Source of the DNA: Nannocystis pusilla
GTDB lineage: Bacteria > Myxococcota_A > Polyangia > Nannocystales > Nannocystaceae
DNA length: 64,000 nt
Assembly (NCBI RefSeq): GCF_026626665.1
Contig: NZ_JAPNKE010000002.1
Coordinates: 9,010,001-9,074,000, forward strand
Direction: 5' to 3'
The notes beneath the pieces were generated by a model, which was given only the letters and a program-made list of their open reading frames with translations, ran no database searches and had not been told where the DNA came from. Shown piece by piece: positions 37,300-45,893 of the stretch. How positions within the stretch are numbered: the stretch's first letter is position 1; each line of letters starts with the position of its first letter. A program made the translations under genes and the position numbers.

Positions 37300-38484
37300 T
37301 CAGCTGAGGCGGAGCGAGCCGGTCGGCGAGCGCGCGCCCGGGGGCACGCTGGCGACGCGGTCGGAGTAGCGTCGTTGCGGGCGCAAGGCGACCAGGACGC
37401 GGGCCTCGGGTGAGGGCGTGTCTTGCCCGGGCGCGAGCACGCCGAGCTGCTGCAGCGCCTCGCGGCGGACCAGCACCTGCGTGGGCGAGGCGCCGGGCGG
37501 CGTGTCGGCGCCGAACAGGGCCTGCGCGGGGGTCCAGACCGCGCGGAAGTGGGGCGCGCGGTCCTGCACGACCGCGACGATGCCGGGCTGAGCCGTGGGG
37601 TCGGGCTCGCCGACGACGGGCGCGTAGCCCTGAGTGTCGCGGACGATGGTGACCTGGTCGGTGTCGGCCTCGTAGTGCGGGCCGCCGTCGAACGGGTCGA
37701 CGCGGCCGCTGTACTGGAAGCCGATGCTCTCGAGCAGCCGCTTGGCGCCGACGGTGTTGGGCCCGACCTGACCGATGATGTCCTGCACGCCCTCGGGCAG
37801 CAGGCACGCGTGGATCGGCATGGTCGGGAACAGCCGCCAGATGAACTCCTTGTTGAAGCGGCTGAGGCGGTCGGCCTCGTGGTAGGTGAGGCCGGTGAAC
37901 TTGTGGCCGAGCGCGTCCCACAGCGGCGAGCGCGTGGTCCCGCCGGGCCCCTGGACCAGCGGCGGCAACAGCTCGGCGAGCAGGCGGTCGCGGAACCACC
38001 CGCGGTGGCTCGAGATGAAGACGAAGCGCGCGAGCGACAAGAGGCGGCCGAGCTTGTCGGGGTGATGCCGCAGCTCGGGGCGCAGCACGAGGCCGCCGAG
38101 CTCGGTCGGACCGTCGTAGGTCTGGCCGAGGTACAGCATCGTGTGCGTCATGTGGACGTCGTGCACCTCGGAGTTCGGGGTGACGCGGAGGTCGGCGTAG
38201 CGCTCCTCCTGCATGACGCGGAAGAACACGTGCGGCTCGTCGGTGTCGCCGTGCTGGGCGTGGATCATCGACGTGCCGACGACCTGGCCGTCGTCGCCCT
38301 CGAGCACGAACAGGAAGCGGCGCGTCGGGTCGAAGTCGGGGCTGCCGCGGAACGAGGCCAACGAGCGCTGCAGCAGCTCGTGGATGTAGGGCCGCTCGGG
38401 CGGCAGGTTGAGGCTGTTGAGGTGGCGCGCGAGCTCGAAGATCGCATCTTCGTCGCTCATTGCTGCCTCGCGGAACAGGAACAT
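37300..38484 (-). CDS. astA: Arginine N-succinyltransferase (AstA)
   Basis: A 394-residue GNAT-related enzyme. It transfers succinyl from succinyl-CoA to L-arginine, the first step of the arginine succinyltransferase catabolic pathway. Recognisable blocks are MFLFREAAMSDEDAIFELA at the N-terminus, LGGLVLRPELRHHPDKLGRL, FVFISSHRGWFRDRLLAELL, LWDALGHKFTGLTYHEADRL and PEGVQDIIGQVGPNTVGAKR. The start at 38484 begins the family's conserved N-terminus; an upstream in-frame ATG (38610) would add unrelated residues. The other ast genes are not in this window. The tail of about 50 residues is Arg/Pro/Ala-rich and poorly conserved. Confidence 0.9.
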   Translation of the reverse strand: MFLFREAAMSDEDAIFELARHLNSLNLPPERPYIHELLQRSLASFRGSPDFDPTRRFLFVLEGDDGQVVGTSMIHAQHGDTDEPHVFFRVMQEERYADLRVTPNSEVHDVHMTHTMLYLGQTYDGPTELGGLVLRPELRHHPDKLGRLLSLARFVFISSHRGWFRDRLLAELLPPLVQGPGGTTRSPLWDALGHKFTGLTYHEADRLSRFNKEFIWRLFPTMPIHACLLPEGVQDIIGQVGPNTVGAKRLLESIGFQYSGRVDPFDGGPHYEADTDQVTIVRDTQGYAPVVGEPDPTAQPGIVAVVQDRAPHFRAVWTPAQALFGADTPPGASPTQVLVRREALQQLGVLAPGQDTPSPEARVLVALRPQRRYSDRVASVPPGARSPTGSLRLS

Positions 38485-38615
38485 CGGGACACCTTCCAGG
38501 GGCTCGATGGAGCGCGTCGTGGCGCCCCGGATCGAAGCTTTCGCCCCAGAGTGTGGCACCGAGGCACGCATGCGGGCGCTCGCAGTGCGAGCCCTCACTG
38601 CGTCCGGCACTCACA

Positions 38616-39656
38616 TCACGGTTCGCGCAGCACCGTGATCTTGTCGCCGACGATCTCGAGCGCCTCGGGGTGACCGCCATAATAAGCGGCCATGCCGACG
38701 TCGATGCACCACACCGCGCCGTCGCAGGCCGAGAACACGCCCTCCTTGTGGACGGTGTGACCGACGACCAGTCGCTTGGCCGGCACCGCGGCGAGCGTCT
38801 CGCGCAGCACCTCGCATTCGGCCGGCTTGGGCTCGAGGCAGTAGCGGCGCACCCAGACCGGGCTCTCGTCGTCCTGCAGCAGCTCGGGGGAGATCTCTCC
38901 GTCGCCGCGGAGCCAGCGCTGGACCTCGTCGTTGATCGTGTCGAGGCCGCGACGCACGTGTTGCGGCAGCAAGCCGCCGTGCGTGAACACGGTTTCGCCG
39001 ACGACGAGGACGACCGGGCGGGTCGCGAGCTTGCGCGCCCACGGGCCACCCGGCGCGAACGCGAGCCAGCGACCGCGCATCGGCTCGGGCACGCGGGCGG
39101 CGCGCGGGTCGGCGAGGTCGACGCCGGGCTCTTGCTCGAAGTCGAGGAAGCCGCCGGCGGTCACGTAGCGCAAGTCGCCGGCGGCGTTCATCAGCTCGTG
39201 ATTGCCGTTCAGCACGTGCAAAGCCCCGCCCGCGGCCCGGGCCTCGGTCTGCAGGCGCTCGAGCAGCTCGAGGATCTTGCGCTCGCCGTCGCCCCGGTCG
39301 AGCTGGTCGCCGGTCTGCACGACCACCAGCTCCTTGCCGATCCACTTGTCCTGGGGGTCGATCGCCCCGGCGAGCCGCAGGGCCGCGCGCGTGGCCTCGA
39401 AGTCGCCGTGGAGGTCGCCGAGAGCGACCAGGCGCGCCGGCGCTGGCAGACGCGTGGTGGTGGGCGCGGCCGCCGGCGCCGCAGTCGCAGCCGACGGCGA
39501 GGCCGGGTTTTGCTCCGCGACCGCCGCCGGGCGTGCGACCTGCTGCGCGCTCGGAGGCCGCCGCGCCGAGTCACAGGCCGCGAAGGAACATGTTCCGAGT
39601 GCCAGGATCGCCCCGCACAGGGCAGTACGCGTCGCTCGCCGCGGGTCCTCACGCAT
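38616..39656 (-). CDS. Calcineurin-like (bacterial PPP/Shelph-type) metallophosphatase lipoprotein
   Basis: About 346 residues. A signal peptide with lipobox (TCSFAACDS) precedes a Pro/Ala linker and a metallophosphoesterase domain. The metal-binding motifs are present in order: ALGDLHGDF (GDxHG), QTGDQLDRGDGE (GDxxDRG), LNGNHELMN (GNHE), later FTHGGLLPQH and VVGHTVHKEGV. The set resembles bacterial PPP-like or Shelph phosphatases, which remove phosphate from proteins in the periplasm. With several kinases nearby a periplasmic counterpart is conceivable, but specificity is unknown. The start at 39656 is chosen for its lipobox; the gene runs divergently from the HD-GYP regulator. Confidence 0.86.
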   Translation of the reverse strand: MREDPRRATRTALCGAILALGTCSFAACDSARRPPSAQQVARPAAVAEQNPASPSAATAAPAAAPTTTRLPAPARLVALGDLHGDFEATRAALRLAGAIDPQDKWIGKELVVVQTGDQLDRGDGERKILELLERLQTEARAAGGALHVLNGNHELMNAAGDLRYVTAGGFLDFEQEPGVDLADPRAARVPEPMRGRWLAFAPGGPWARKLATRPVVLVVGETVFTHGGLLPQHVRRGLDTINDEVQRWLRGDGEISPELLQDDESPVWVRRYCLEPKPAECEVLRETLAAVPAKRLVVGHTVHKEGVFSACDGAVWCIDVGMAAYYGGHPEALEIVGDKITVLREP

Positions 39657-39729
39657 GGACCGGGAGCGTAACACGGCGCGCGGATCCGCGGGCCCCGCGG
39701 GCGCGGCGATCCGCGGTAACGTCCGAGTG

Positions 39730-40871
39730 ATGGACAGCGGCGCTCCGCAGCTCAACGGCGGCCGGATCCTCGTCGTCGACGACGAGGCGACGATGCGCCG
39801 CCTGCTCGAGAAGTTGCTGCGCCTGGAAGGCTACGACGTCGCCCTCGCAAGCTCCGGGGAGCAAGCGCTGCAAGAGGTGTTCGCCCGCGGCGCCGACACC
39901 GTGCTGCTCGACATGCGACTGCCCGGCATGAGCGGCCTCGATGTATGTCGAAACATCCGCTCGCACGCGCGGGGGTTCACACGCCGATCGTGTTCATCAC
40001 CGCGGTGAACGACCGCGAGCTGCGCCGCAAGGGCATGGAGGCCGGCGCCGACGACTTCCTCAGCAAGCCGTTCGACGAGGTCGAGCTGCTGGCACGGATC
40101 CGCAACAGCGTGCGGGTCAAGCGCTACTACGACAACCTCGAGCTGCAGAAGGGCGCGCTGGCCCGGGCGATCGACGACCGCACCACCGAGCTGGCGGCGG
40201 CGGTGGCCGAGCTGACGCGCATGCAGAGCGAGCTGCGGGCCTCGCACGAGGAGACGATCTATCGCCTGTCGCGCGCGGCCGAGTTCCGCGACGACGAGAC
40301 CGGGCAGCACCTGCAGCGCATGAGCTGGTACTGCCATTTGATCGGCAGCAAGATCGGCCTGTCCCCGAGCACCTGCGAGCTGCTGCGGATCGCCAGCCCG
40401 ATGCACGACGTCGGCAAGCTGGGCATCCCCGATCGGATCCTCCTCAAGCCCGGGCGGCTGACGCCGGAGGAATTCACGATCATGAAGACGCACGCGGAGA
40501 TCGGGTACCGGATCCTCCACGGCTCGACGGCGGAGCCGCTGGAGGTGGCGGCGACGATCGCCCACACGCACCACGAGAAGTGGGACGGCAACGGCTACCC
40601 CCGCGGGCTGCGCGGCGAGGAAATCCCGCTGCCGGGCCGGATCGCGGCGATCGCCGACGTGTTCGACGCGCTGACCAGCGCCCGCCCGTACAAGCCGGCC
40701 TGGCCGCTCGAGGCCGCGCTCGACCTGATGCGCAAGAACGCGGGCTCGCACTTCGACCCGAACCTCATCGAGGTGTTCTTGAGCCACATCGACGAGGTCC
40801 TGGCGATCCGCGACCGCTTCGTCGACGGCCACCCGGAGCCACACCCCGAGTCGGTCGCCCTGGTCGGTTGA
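39730..40871 (+). CDS. HD-GYP response regulator (frame-disrupted)
   Basis: About 380 residues: an N-terminal receiver domain (ILVVDDEATMRRLLEKLLRL with the acidic pocket, and VLLDMRLPGMSGLD with the phospho-acceptor Asp) and a C-terminal HD-GYP domain (HDVGKLGIPDRIL, HTHHEKWDGNGYPRG, AIADVFDALTSARPYKP) that degrades cyclic di-GMP. A coiled coil (LARAIDDRTTELAAAVAELT) joins them. The frame breaks near 39970 in a GGGGG run, right after the receiver's third strand; the second half continues from VHTPIVFITAVNDRE. The receiver is presumably phosphorylated by a histidine kinase elsewhere. The output lowers c-di-GMP and so influences motility or biofilm. Confidence 0.9.
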
Positions 40872-41087
40872 ACGATTCGCAACGGGCGCCCGGCGCGCGA
40901 GCTCGGTGAGGCCACCAGAGCAGGCGCGGCGCGAGAAATCCGCGCGGTCGCCAATTGATCGGCCGCCGGGGACCACTGACCCGATGAGAGGCGTCCTCGG
41001 CGGGCGCGCAGGCGCGGGTATGGGACGCCCGCGACCGGCGCGCGGCGCGAGGGGATGTCGACGTATCTCCAGCGAGGCGAGCGGACG

Positions 41088-42257
41088 ATGTTCGGACTGT
41101 TTAATCATAAGGGTAATCGCAAGAGCGGCTATGTGCATTGTGGCGGCGCCGCGGCGGTGGCCGTGAGCCTGGCGCTCCTGGGTTGTTCCGGCGGCGGCGG
41201 CGGCGGGACCGAGGCCGCGCCGAGCACGGGCGACGAGCCGGGCTCGTCGAGTGACACGAGCGACACGTCGAAACCGTCGACGGACAGCTCCAGCGATCCG
41301 GGCGGCACCGACACGACGGCGCCGGGTGAGGTGATCACGGAGGGCGATCCGACCGAGGGCGATCCGACCGAGGGCGACCCGACGGAGGGCGATCCGACGG
41401 TGGGGCCGACGACGGAGACGACGACGGAGCCGCCGGGCGAGGCGTGCCACCTGGCCGACGACGACGTCGAGTGCAACCCGCTGGTCGATCGCAGCGCGGA
41501 GGTCGCGTTCTCGCCGGAGCACCTCCATCCGCACGCGAGCGAGCTCAAGGCGGCGGACGAGCCGACGGCGCTGGAGGCGTGCGACATCTACGCCCAGGAC
41601 TGCCCCGAAGGCCAGAAGTGCACGGTCATCGGCCAGCAGTGGGACGAGGTCGCGTGCGTGCCGCTGACGCAGTTCCCGCGCCAGCTCGGCGAGTACTGCG
41701 GCCAGGAAGGCGACGGCGACACCTGCGACACCGGGCTGCTGTGCCGCTGGGACCCGCTGGTCAGCAGCCAGATCTGCCAGCCGCTGTGCGGCTGCAGCGC
41801 GACGAGCCCGACGTGCAGCGAGAACGAGCGCTGCGTGATCTACAACGGCGGGGCGCTGCCGATGTGCGAGCGCCTTTGCGACCCGCTCGATACCTCGACC
41901 TGCAAGGAAGGCGAGGTGTGCATCAAGGGCTCGTGGGTCAACGACTTCTTCTGCAAGATGGACGTGTCGGGCGCGACCGGGAAGCTCGGCGAAGCGTGCG
42001 AGGCGGCCAACGGCTGCGATCCGGGCTACTCGTGCGAGGCGCCGGAGTACGTGCCCGGCGGCTGCCCCGAAGGGGCGATCGCCTGCTGCACGCCGTTGTG
42101 CGACCTCGAGAATCCGCAGTGCCCGGAGGACTCGAAGTGCCTCGAGTACTTCGGCGGCTTCGGGCTCGAGCCGGCGCAATGCCTCGAGGACGTCGGCTTC
42201 TGCACGGTCGAGACGATGCCGCTGACCCGGGCGCAGGAGATGCGATTGTCGATCTGA
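41088..42257 (+). CDS. Cys-rich lipoprotein with Thr/Asp linker
   Basis: About 389 residues (ATG 41088; an in-frame ATG at 41055 is also possible). Signal with lipobox ALLGCSGGG, a linker including EGDPTEGDPTEGDPTEG and TTETTTEPPGE (about 25-115), then a Cys-rich head (about 125-390) with more than 25 cysteines in disulfide-like spacing (CDIYAQDCPEGQKCTVIG, CGCSATSPTCSENERCV). A similar architecture (lipobox, low-complexity Thr/Asp linker, Cys-rich head) is seen in the 30051 gene, so these are members of the same surface-lipoprotein style. Function unknown. Confidence 0.82.
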   Translation: MFGLFNHKGNRKSGYVHCGGAAAVAVSLALLGCSGGGGGGTEAAPSTGDEPGSSSDTSDTSKPSTDSSSDPGGTDTTAPGEVITEGDPTEGDPTEGDPTEGDPTVGPTTETTTEPPGEACHLADDDVECNPLVDRSAEVAFSPEHLHPHASELKAADEPTALEACDIYAQDCPEGQKCTVIGQQWDEVACVPLTQFPRQLGEYCGQEGDGDTCDTGLLCRWDPLVSSQICQPLCGCSATSPTCSENERCVIYNGGALPMCERLCDPLDTSTCKEGEVCIKGSWVNDFFCKMDVSGATGKLGEACEAANGCDPGYSCEAPEYVPGGCPEGAIACCTPLCDLENPQCPEDSKCLEYFGGFGLEPAQCLEDVGFCTVETMPLTRAQEMRLSI

Positions 42258-42268
42258 AGTCGGGGCGC

Positions 42269-42596
42269 GGCGATCGGGACCTGGGGTTCGCGATTGCCGA
42301 CTGCGCCTCGCGGGGGTCCGGGGAAGGACCGGCCGCGAGTTAACCGGCCGGATGGGCGCTCGTTCCTCGCGTCCATCCTGCCTCTAATCGCGGCCGGCCC
42401 TTCCCCGGACCCCTGGCACGGCTGCAGCCGTGAGAGGCCGACACCCCGTCGCGGGCTTCGATGTGGGCTGTCCTTCGGGTCAGGTGGTGGGGCGCCTGTT
42501 CGACGGCCAGGGCTGGCCGCCGAACAGACGCTTCTCGCGTCCTTACCGGGGTGTCTCGGCGGCGCGGGGGCGATAGGGACCTGGGGTTCGCGATTG
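42269..42596. mobile_element. MITE-like element: direct repeats with internal inverted repeat
   Basis: 28-bp direct repeats GGCGAT(C/A)GGGACCTGGGGT (continuing TCGCGATTG) at 42269-42296 and 42569-42596 are exactly 300 bp apart with one mismatch, each followed by NNNACTGCG. Between them, 42313-42337 and 42389-42413 form an inverted repeat of 25 bp with one mismatch (GGGGTCCGGGGAAGG and its complement). No transposase is present. Confidence 0.55.
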
Positions 42597-42659
42597 TTCA
42601 CTGCGTTGCAGCGAGTCGCGTGGTAATCCCGGCTCCTCGCGGGGAGGGCCGCGGGTCGG

Positions 42660-43064
42660 CGCCACGGCGTGCTCAGCATCTCCAGCAGATCGGTCAATTG
42701 TTGTCTGCGGGGCAGCAGCTCCTGCTGCTTTCTGCGGCTCGTCTCATGGTTGGTCCAGTCGATGGAAACCACGGTGAAGACGATCATCCCGGCGTCGAAC
42801 CAGACGGTCGTGTTGTCGTTGATCTCCGCGATGAGCCAGAGGACCACGGATGCACCCACCCATATCGGCGCCGACCACAGCATCAGGATGCTCCACCGCC
42901 TGGTCTGCGCGAGCTGGTAGTCGACCAGCGAAAGGTTGCGGCGGACCTCCTCCTGCAGCGTGTTGCCGAAGCCGCGCTCGCGCGCCGCCTGGCCCGCGTG
43001 GTTAGTAGCGGCGCTGGCGAAGTTTCTTACGCTCGCCGAAAAAATAAGCGGGCGGCCGGGTCAT
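42660..43064 (-). CDS. Two-helix membrane protein, probably damaged
   Basis: An ATG at 43064 gives MTRPPAYFFGERKKLRQRRY then a stop, but the next frame carries on convincingly: NHAGQAARERGFGNTLQEEV, RRNLSLVDYQLAQTRRW, then two hydrophobic helices (ILMLWSAPIWVGASVVLWLI and TVWFDAGMIVFTVVSIDW) and a polar tail. One missing base near 43010 would join them. The frame then runs on into the MITE-like element with no natural end, so the 3' end may be lost. The layout (helical front, two membrane helices) is reminiscent of small two-TM effector proteins such as SLATT, but that is a guess. Confidence 0.45.
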
Positions 43065-43126
43065 CGTGGGGCGGACCGAGTCGGGAGCCCCCGGTTGGGC
43101 CCGGAGTGCCCATCGCGCGCTCAGAC

Positions 43127-43582
43127 TTACTTCACGAGGATGTTGCCGGCGATGATGGCCACGCCATCGATCGTGTCGGCCTCGCCGGTCTCTCGGTTAT
43201 CCGTGAAGACCAGGCAGCCTTCTTCTCCGATTGCCTGCTCGCGCGGCGCGTGAACGACCACGCCGCAGACCTCCGCGCTGTTGTCGGAGAGAAAAGTAAG
43301 ACTCGTCACATCGATGAACCAAGGGTCGGCAGGGCCGCCCTTGTCCTGTGGATCGCCAGGCACAAACGCGAAGTCGCCGATCCAGATGATCCTCCCGTGG
43401 GCGCCCTCGCTGTCCAGCCACGCGTTGATGCTGATCTGGCTGGGTAACAAAGCTCCTTCTTCGGTGGACGGCACCTCACCGTGCCCGCGGACCACGCCTG
43501 TCGCGGCGCTCTTGGCGTTCCCGTCGAGCGAGAGGACGGCGGAGAGGAGAGGCACTACCAAAATGAGGGGAATGTGAGACAT
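43127..43582 (-). CDS. Secreted protein of unknown function
   Basis: A 151-residue protein with a signal peptide (MSHIPLILVVPLLSAVLSLDG). The mature part is beta-rich with a conserved-looking core (INAWLDSEGAHGRIIWIGDF, WFIDVTSLTFLSDNSAEVCG) and one Cys pair. The ATG at 43582 follows AAGGAAACCGCG, a good ribosome-binding site. Base composition is slightly less GC-rich than its neighbours. I do not recognise the family; similar small secreted proteins occur in myxobacteria and planctomycetes. Confidence 0.72.
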   Translation of the reverse strand: MSHIPLILVVPLLSAVLSLDGNAKSAATGVVRGHGEVPSTEEGALLPSQISINAWLDSEGAHGRIIWIGDFAFVPGDPQDKGGPADPWFIDVTSLTFLSDNSAEVCGVVVHAPREQAIGEEGCLVFTDNRETGEADTIDGVAIIAGNILVK

Positions 43583-44228
43583 CGCGGTTTCCTTCTTGTT
43601 GGGGATGCCTCCCGACGTCGCGAACAACCGGTCTATAGGATTGGTCTCCGATGGAGCGCCTGTTCCGTGCGGCGGAATCGGAGGTGTGCCGATGGCGACA
43701 GCCGGGATTGCGGCTCGAGAATATCGGCAGTGCGAACATGCGCGACAGACATGCCTGAGATTTTGTCTACAGTCGCACCTGATCGGGGCAAGCGGGCTAT
43801 TGCGAGCAGATAGCGCAGGGGGCGCCGACGCCCCTCGATCAGGATGGCGATGTTTCAGGGCGTTCTCCGGGGTTCCAGCTCGATTCGCCCGCGGCGCCGG
43901 TAGAGCTCGGTGGCGGAGCCTCGCGGGGCGACGCCGGGCTTCCACTCCTGTGACACGATGCACTCCGGCGATGTCGACGGGTCGGTGATCACGTCGACGA
44001 ACGGGGCGGGAGCAGATCGTCCCAGGTCACGTCCAATAGTGACGACATTCACAATATGGTGTTCAGCGATCTCGCCTCGACCGCAAGCCGCTCACGAGGG
44101 CCGCTGGTTCGAGCTGCCGGGCCGCGGCCGACGCGGAGCAACGCCTGGGTTGCGGCGATCCGAGTGCGACGCCGGCAGGCTTCCGTGGGCCCGTGGAAGT
44201 CGGGAGGCACGGCAGGCGGCGCCTCGCG
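43583..44228. other. Intergenic region, one possible small gene
   Basis: A less GC-rich patch (43583-43810) probably contains the promoter of the minus-strand secreted protein. Beyond it only the small open frame at 43855-44052 looks possibly genuine. Confidence 0.5.
43855..44052 (-). CDS. Possible small protein (65 aa)
   Basis: A 65-residue frame starting at 44052 (MNVVTIGRDLGRSAPAPFVD) in an AT-rich start region (CACCATATTGTGAATGTC). Composition is protein-like (hydrophobic start, Pro/Glu middle, basic tail GRIELEPRRTP), but there is no ribosome-binding site and no recognised family. It could equally be a fragment of a larger lost gene. Confidence 0.35.
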   Translation of the reverse strand: MNVVTIGRDLGRSAPAPFVDVITDPSTSPECIVSQEWKPGVAPRGSATELYRRRGRIELEPRRTP

Positions 44229-44908
44229 TCAGCCGGGCTTTTTGGCCTGTCCCTTGGGACCTGCCCGATCGACCAGCATGCCCTCGCGCAGCATGCGGTC
44301 GCGATGGCGGCGCATGCGGGCGAACTCCGGCTCGGCGAAGCTGAGCTCGCCGGTGAGCCAGGCGACGCGCGGGGCCTTGTTCATCAGGCTCTCGTCGTAG
44401 GTCGAGTGAGGCAGGCCGAAGAAGTGGCCGAGCTCGTGGGCGAGGGTCAGCGCGCCGGCGATCTTCGACAAGATCACCCAGCGGCGCGAGCGGTCGTCGC
44501 GGAAGCGCCAGTGGACGCCGCGGATCTCGCTGCCCGCGACGTCGACGTCGGCGAGGCGGCCGACCACGAACACGTGGGCGACGCCGCGGCTGAAGTGCGG
44601 GTCGCCGAGGGCGTCGCGCTCGCTGCGGTCATCGATCTCCGCGTCGGTGGCCGGCAGCGGGTCGGCGGCGACGACTTCGAACTGACGTCGATGGTGGAAA
44701 AGCGGGTGTTGGCCTCGGCAATTTGAGAGGAGACCCACTCGACCGTCTGGCTCGCCGCGCCGTCGGTGACGACGAGGTGGAGGTGGACGCCGAAGCAGCG
44801 CTTGACCTCGGCGCTGCAGCGCGGCGTCTGCTGCACGTAGGCGGCCAGATCGGGGCTCGTCGGCGAGGCCGCCAGAGACGCCGCGAACGTGGCTGCGAGC
44901 AGCATCAT
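44229..44908 (-). CDS. Secreted matrixin-type zinc metalloprotease (frame-disrupted)
   Basis: About 226 residues. A signal peptide (MMLLAATFAASLAASPTSPD) precedes a mature protein with the zinc motif AHELGHFFGLPHS (HExxHxxGxxH) and a downstream Met-turn candidate (SLMNKAP), typical of the metzincin/matrixin fold. The frame breaks near 44690 (STIDVS to FEVVAADPLPATD). The third zinc ligand (His in LPHS) is retained. It probably digests extracellular proteins or processes envelope proteins. The ATG at 44908 overlaps the region of the metF stop (44914), so the two may be translationally linked. The C-terminal coding end contains a CTGTCCC/GGGACCTG hairpin. Confidence 0.82.
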
Positions 44909-44913
44909 CGTCG

Positions 44914-45825
44914 TCACACCGCCACGTGGGCGAGCCGCAAGATCTCGAAGATCGCGCGGGTCGCCGGCGACTTGTTCAGCGTGTAGAAGTGAATGCCTGG
45001 CACGCCGGGGCGCGGGGTCGAGAACGGATCGCCGACCGGCGGGGTGAGCAGCGCGCGGCACTGGTGGGCGGCGTACGAGACGCCGGTCCAGAACACCTCC
45101 TGCGGGTCGCCCTCGGTGCTCTGCAGGCGCTGGCGCAGCGGCGCGGGGATGGTCGCGCCGCACATCTGGGTGAAGCGCTGGATCTGCTCGTAGTTGGTCA
45201 CCGGCATCACGCCGGCGAGGATCGGCACGGTGATGCCGGCCTCGGTCGCGCGGCGGACGAAGTCGTGATAGGTCGCGTTGTCGAAGAACAGCTGGCTGAT
45301 GAGGAAGTCGACGCCGGCGTCGACCTTGTGCTTGAGCCACTGGAGGTCGGAGGCGCCGCTCTCGGCCTCGGGGTGGACCTCGGGGTAGCAGGCGGCGCCG
45401 ATGCAGAACGGGCCGCGCTCGCGGATGAAGGCGACGAGCTCGCTGGCGTGGCGGAGGCCGCCCTCGGGGGCGACGAACTGATCCTCGCCCTTGGGCGGGT
45501 CGCCGCGCAGGGCGAGGATGTTGCAGATCTCGCGGTCGCCGAGCTGGTCGATGGTGCGGGCCAGCTCGTCGCGGGTGGCGCCGACGCAGGTCAGGTGGGC
45601 CATCGGCTCGATGCCGAGCTCGCGCTTGATGCGGGCGACGATGTCGAGGGTGCGGGTGCGGGTGCTGCCGCCGGCGCCGTAGGTGACGGACACGAAGTCG
45701 GGGGACAGCGGGGCGAGCTGTTCGAGGCTGCGCCACAGCACGGCCTCGCCTTTTTCGGTCTTCGGCGGGAAGAACTCGAAGCTGAACACAGGCCGTTTGT
45801 GGGCCAGGCGCTCGCGGATCAGCAT
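44914..45825 (-). CDS. metF: Methylenetetrahydrofolate reductase
   Basis: A 303-residue FAD enzyme that reduces 5,10-methylene-THF to 5-methyl-THF for methionine synthesis. Diagnostic sequences are RPVFSFEFFPPKTEKGEAVL near the start, PDFVSVTYGAGGSTRTRTLD, LTCVGATRDELARTID, NILALRGDPPKGEDQF and FLISQLFFDNATYHDFV. The ATG at 45825 (MLIRERLAHKRPVF) follows GAGGACGGGG. It is divergent from the NCS2 permease (starts only 69 bp apart) and just upstream of the metalloprotease gene on the same strand. No SAM or cobalamin riboswitch could be seen. Confidence 0.95.
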   Translation of the reverse strand: MLIRERLAHKRPVFSFEFFPPKTEKGEAVLWRSLEQLAPLSPDFVSVTYGAGGSTRTRTLDIVARIKRELGIEPMAHLTCVGATRDELARTIDQLGDREICNILALRGDPPKGEDQFVAPEGGLRHASELVAFIRERGPFCIGAACYPEVHPEAESGASDLQWLKHKVDAGVDFLISQLFFDNATYHDFVRRATEAGITVPILAGVMPVTNYEQIQRFTQMCGATIPAPLRQRLQSTEGDPQEVFWTGVSYAAHQCRALLTPPVGDPFSTPRPGVPGIHFYTLNKSPATRAIFEILRLAHVAV

Positions 45826-45893
45826 GTCCCCGTCCTCGTAGCACGGGCCCCGGGTCCTGGTCCAGCGGCGCGCGGTTTGGTACATCGGGCCTC

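Larger units (their letters stand above)
42258..43126. other. Repeat-rich region with MITE-like element and a damaged gene
   Basis: This 869-bp stretch holds a 25-bp inverted repeat, a 28-bp direct repeat exactly 300 bp apart, a degenerate CTGTCCTTCGGGTCAG near 42467, and a damaged two-helix membrane protein gene on the minus strand. No intact gene is seen. Confidence 0.6.

Noticed and set aside
39585..39596. Perfect palindrome GGAACATGTTCC in the phosphatase lipoprotein gene
   Set aside because: It lies in the signal-peptide coding region and has TTCC rather than TGTCC arms. A single such match is explainable by codon use, so it is not counted as a family member.
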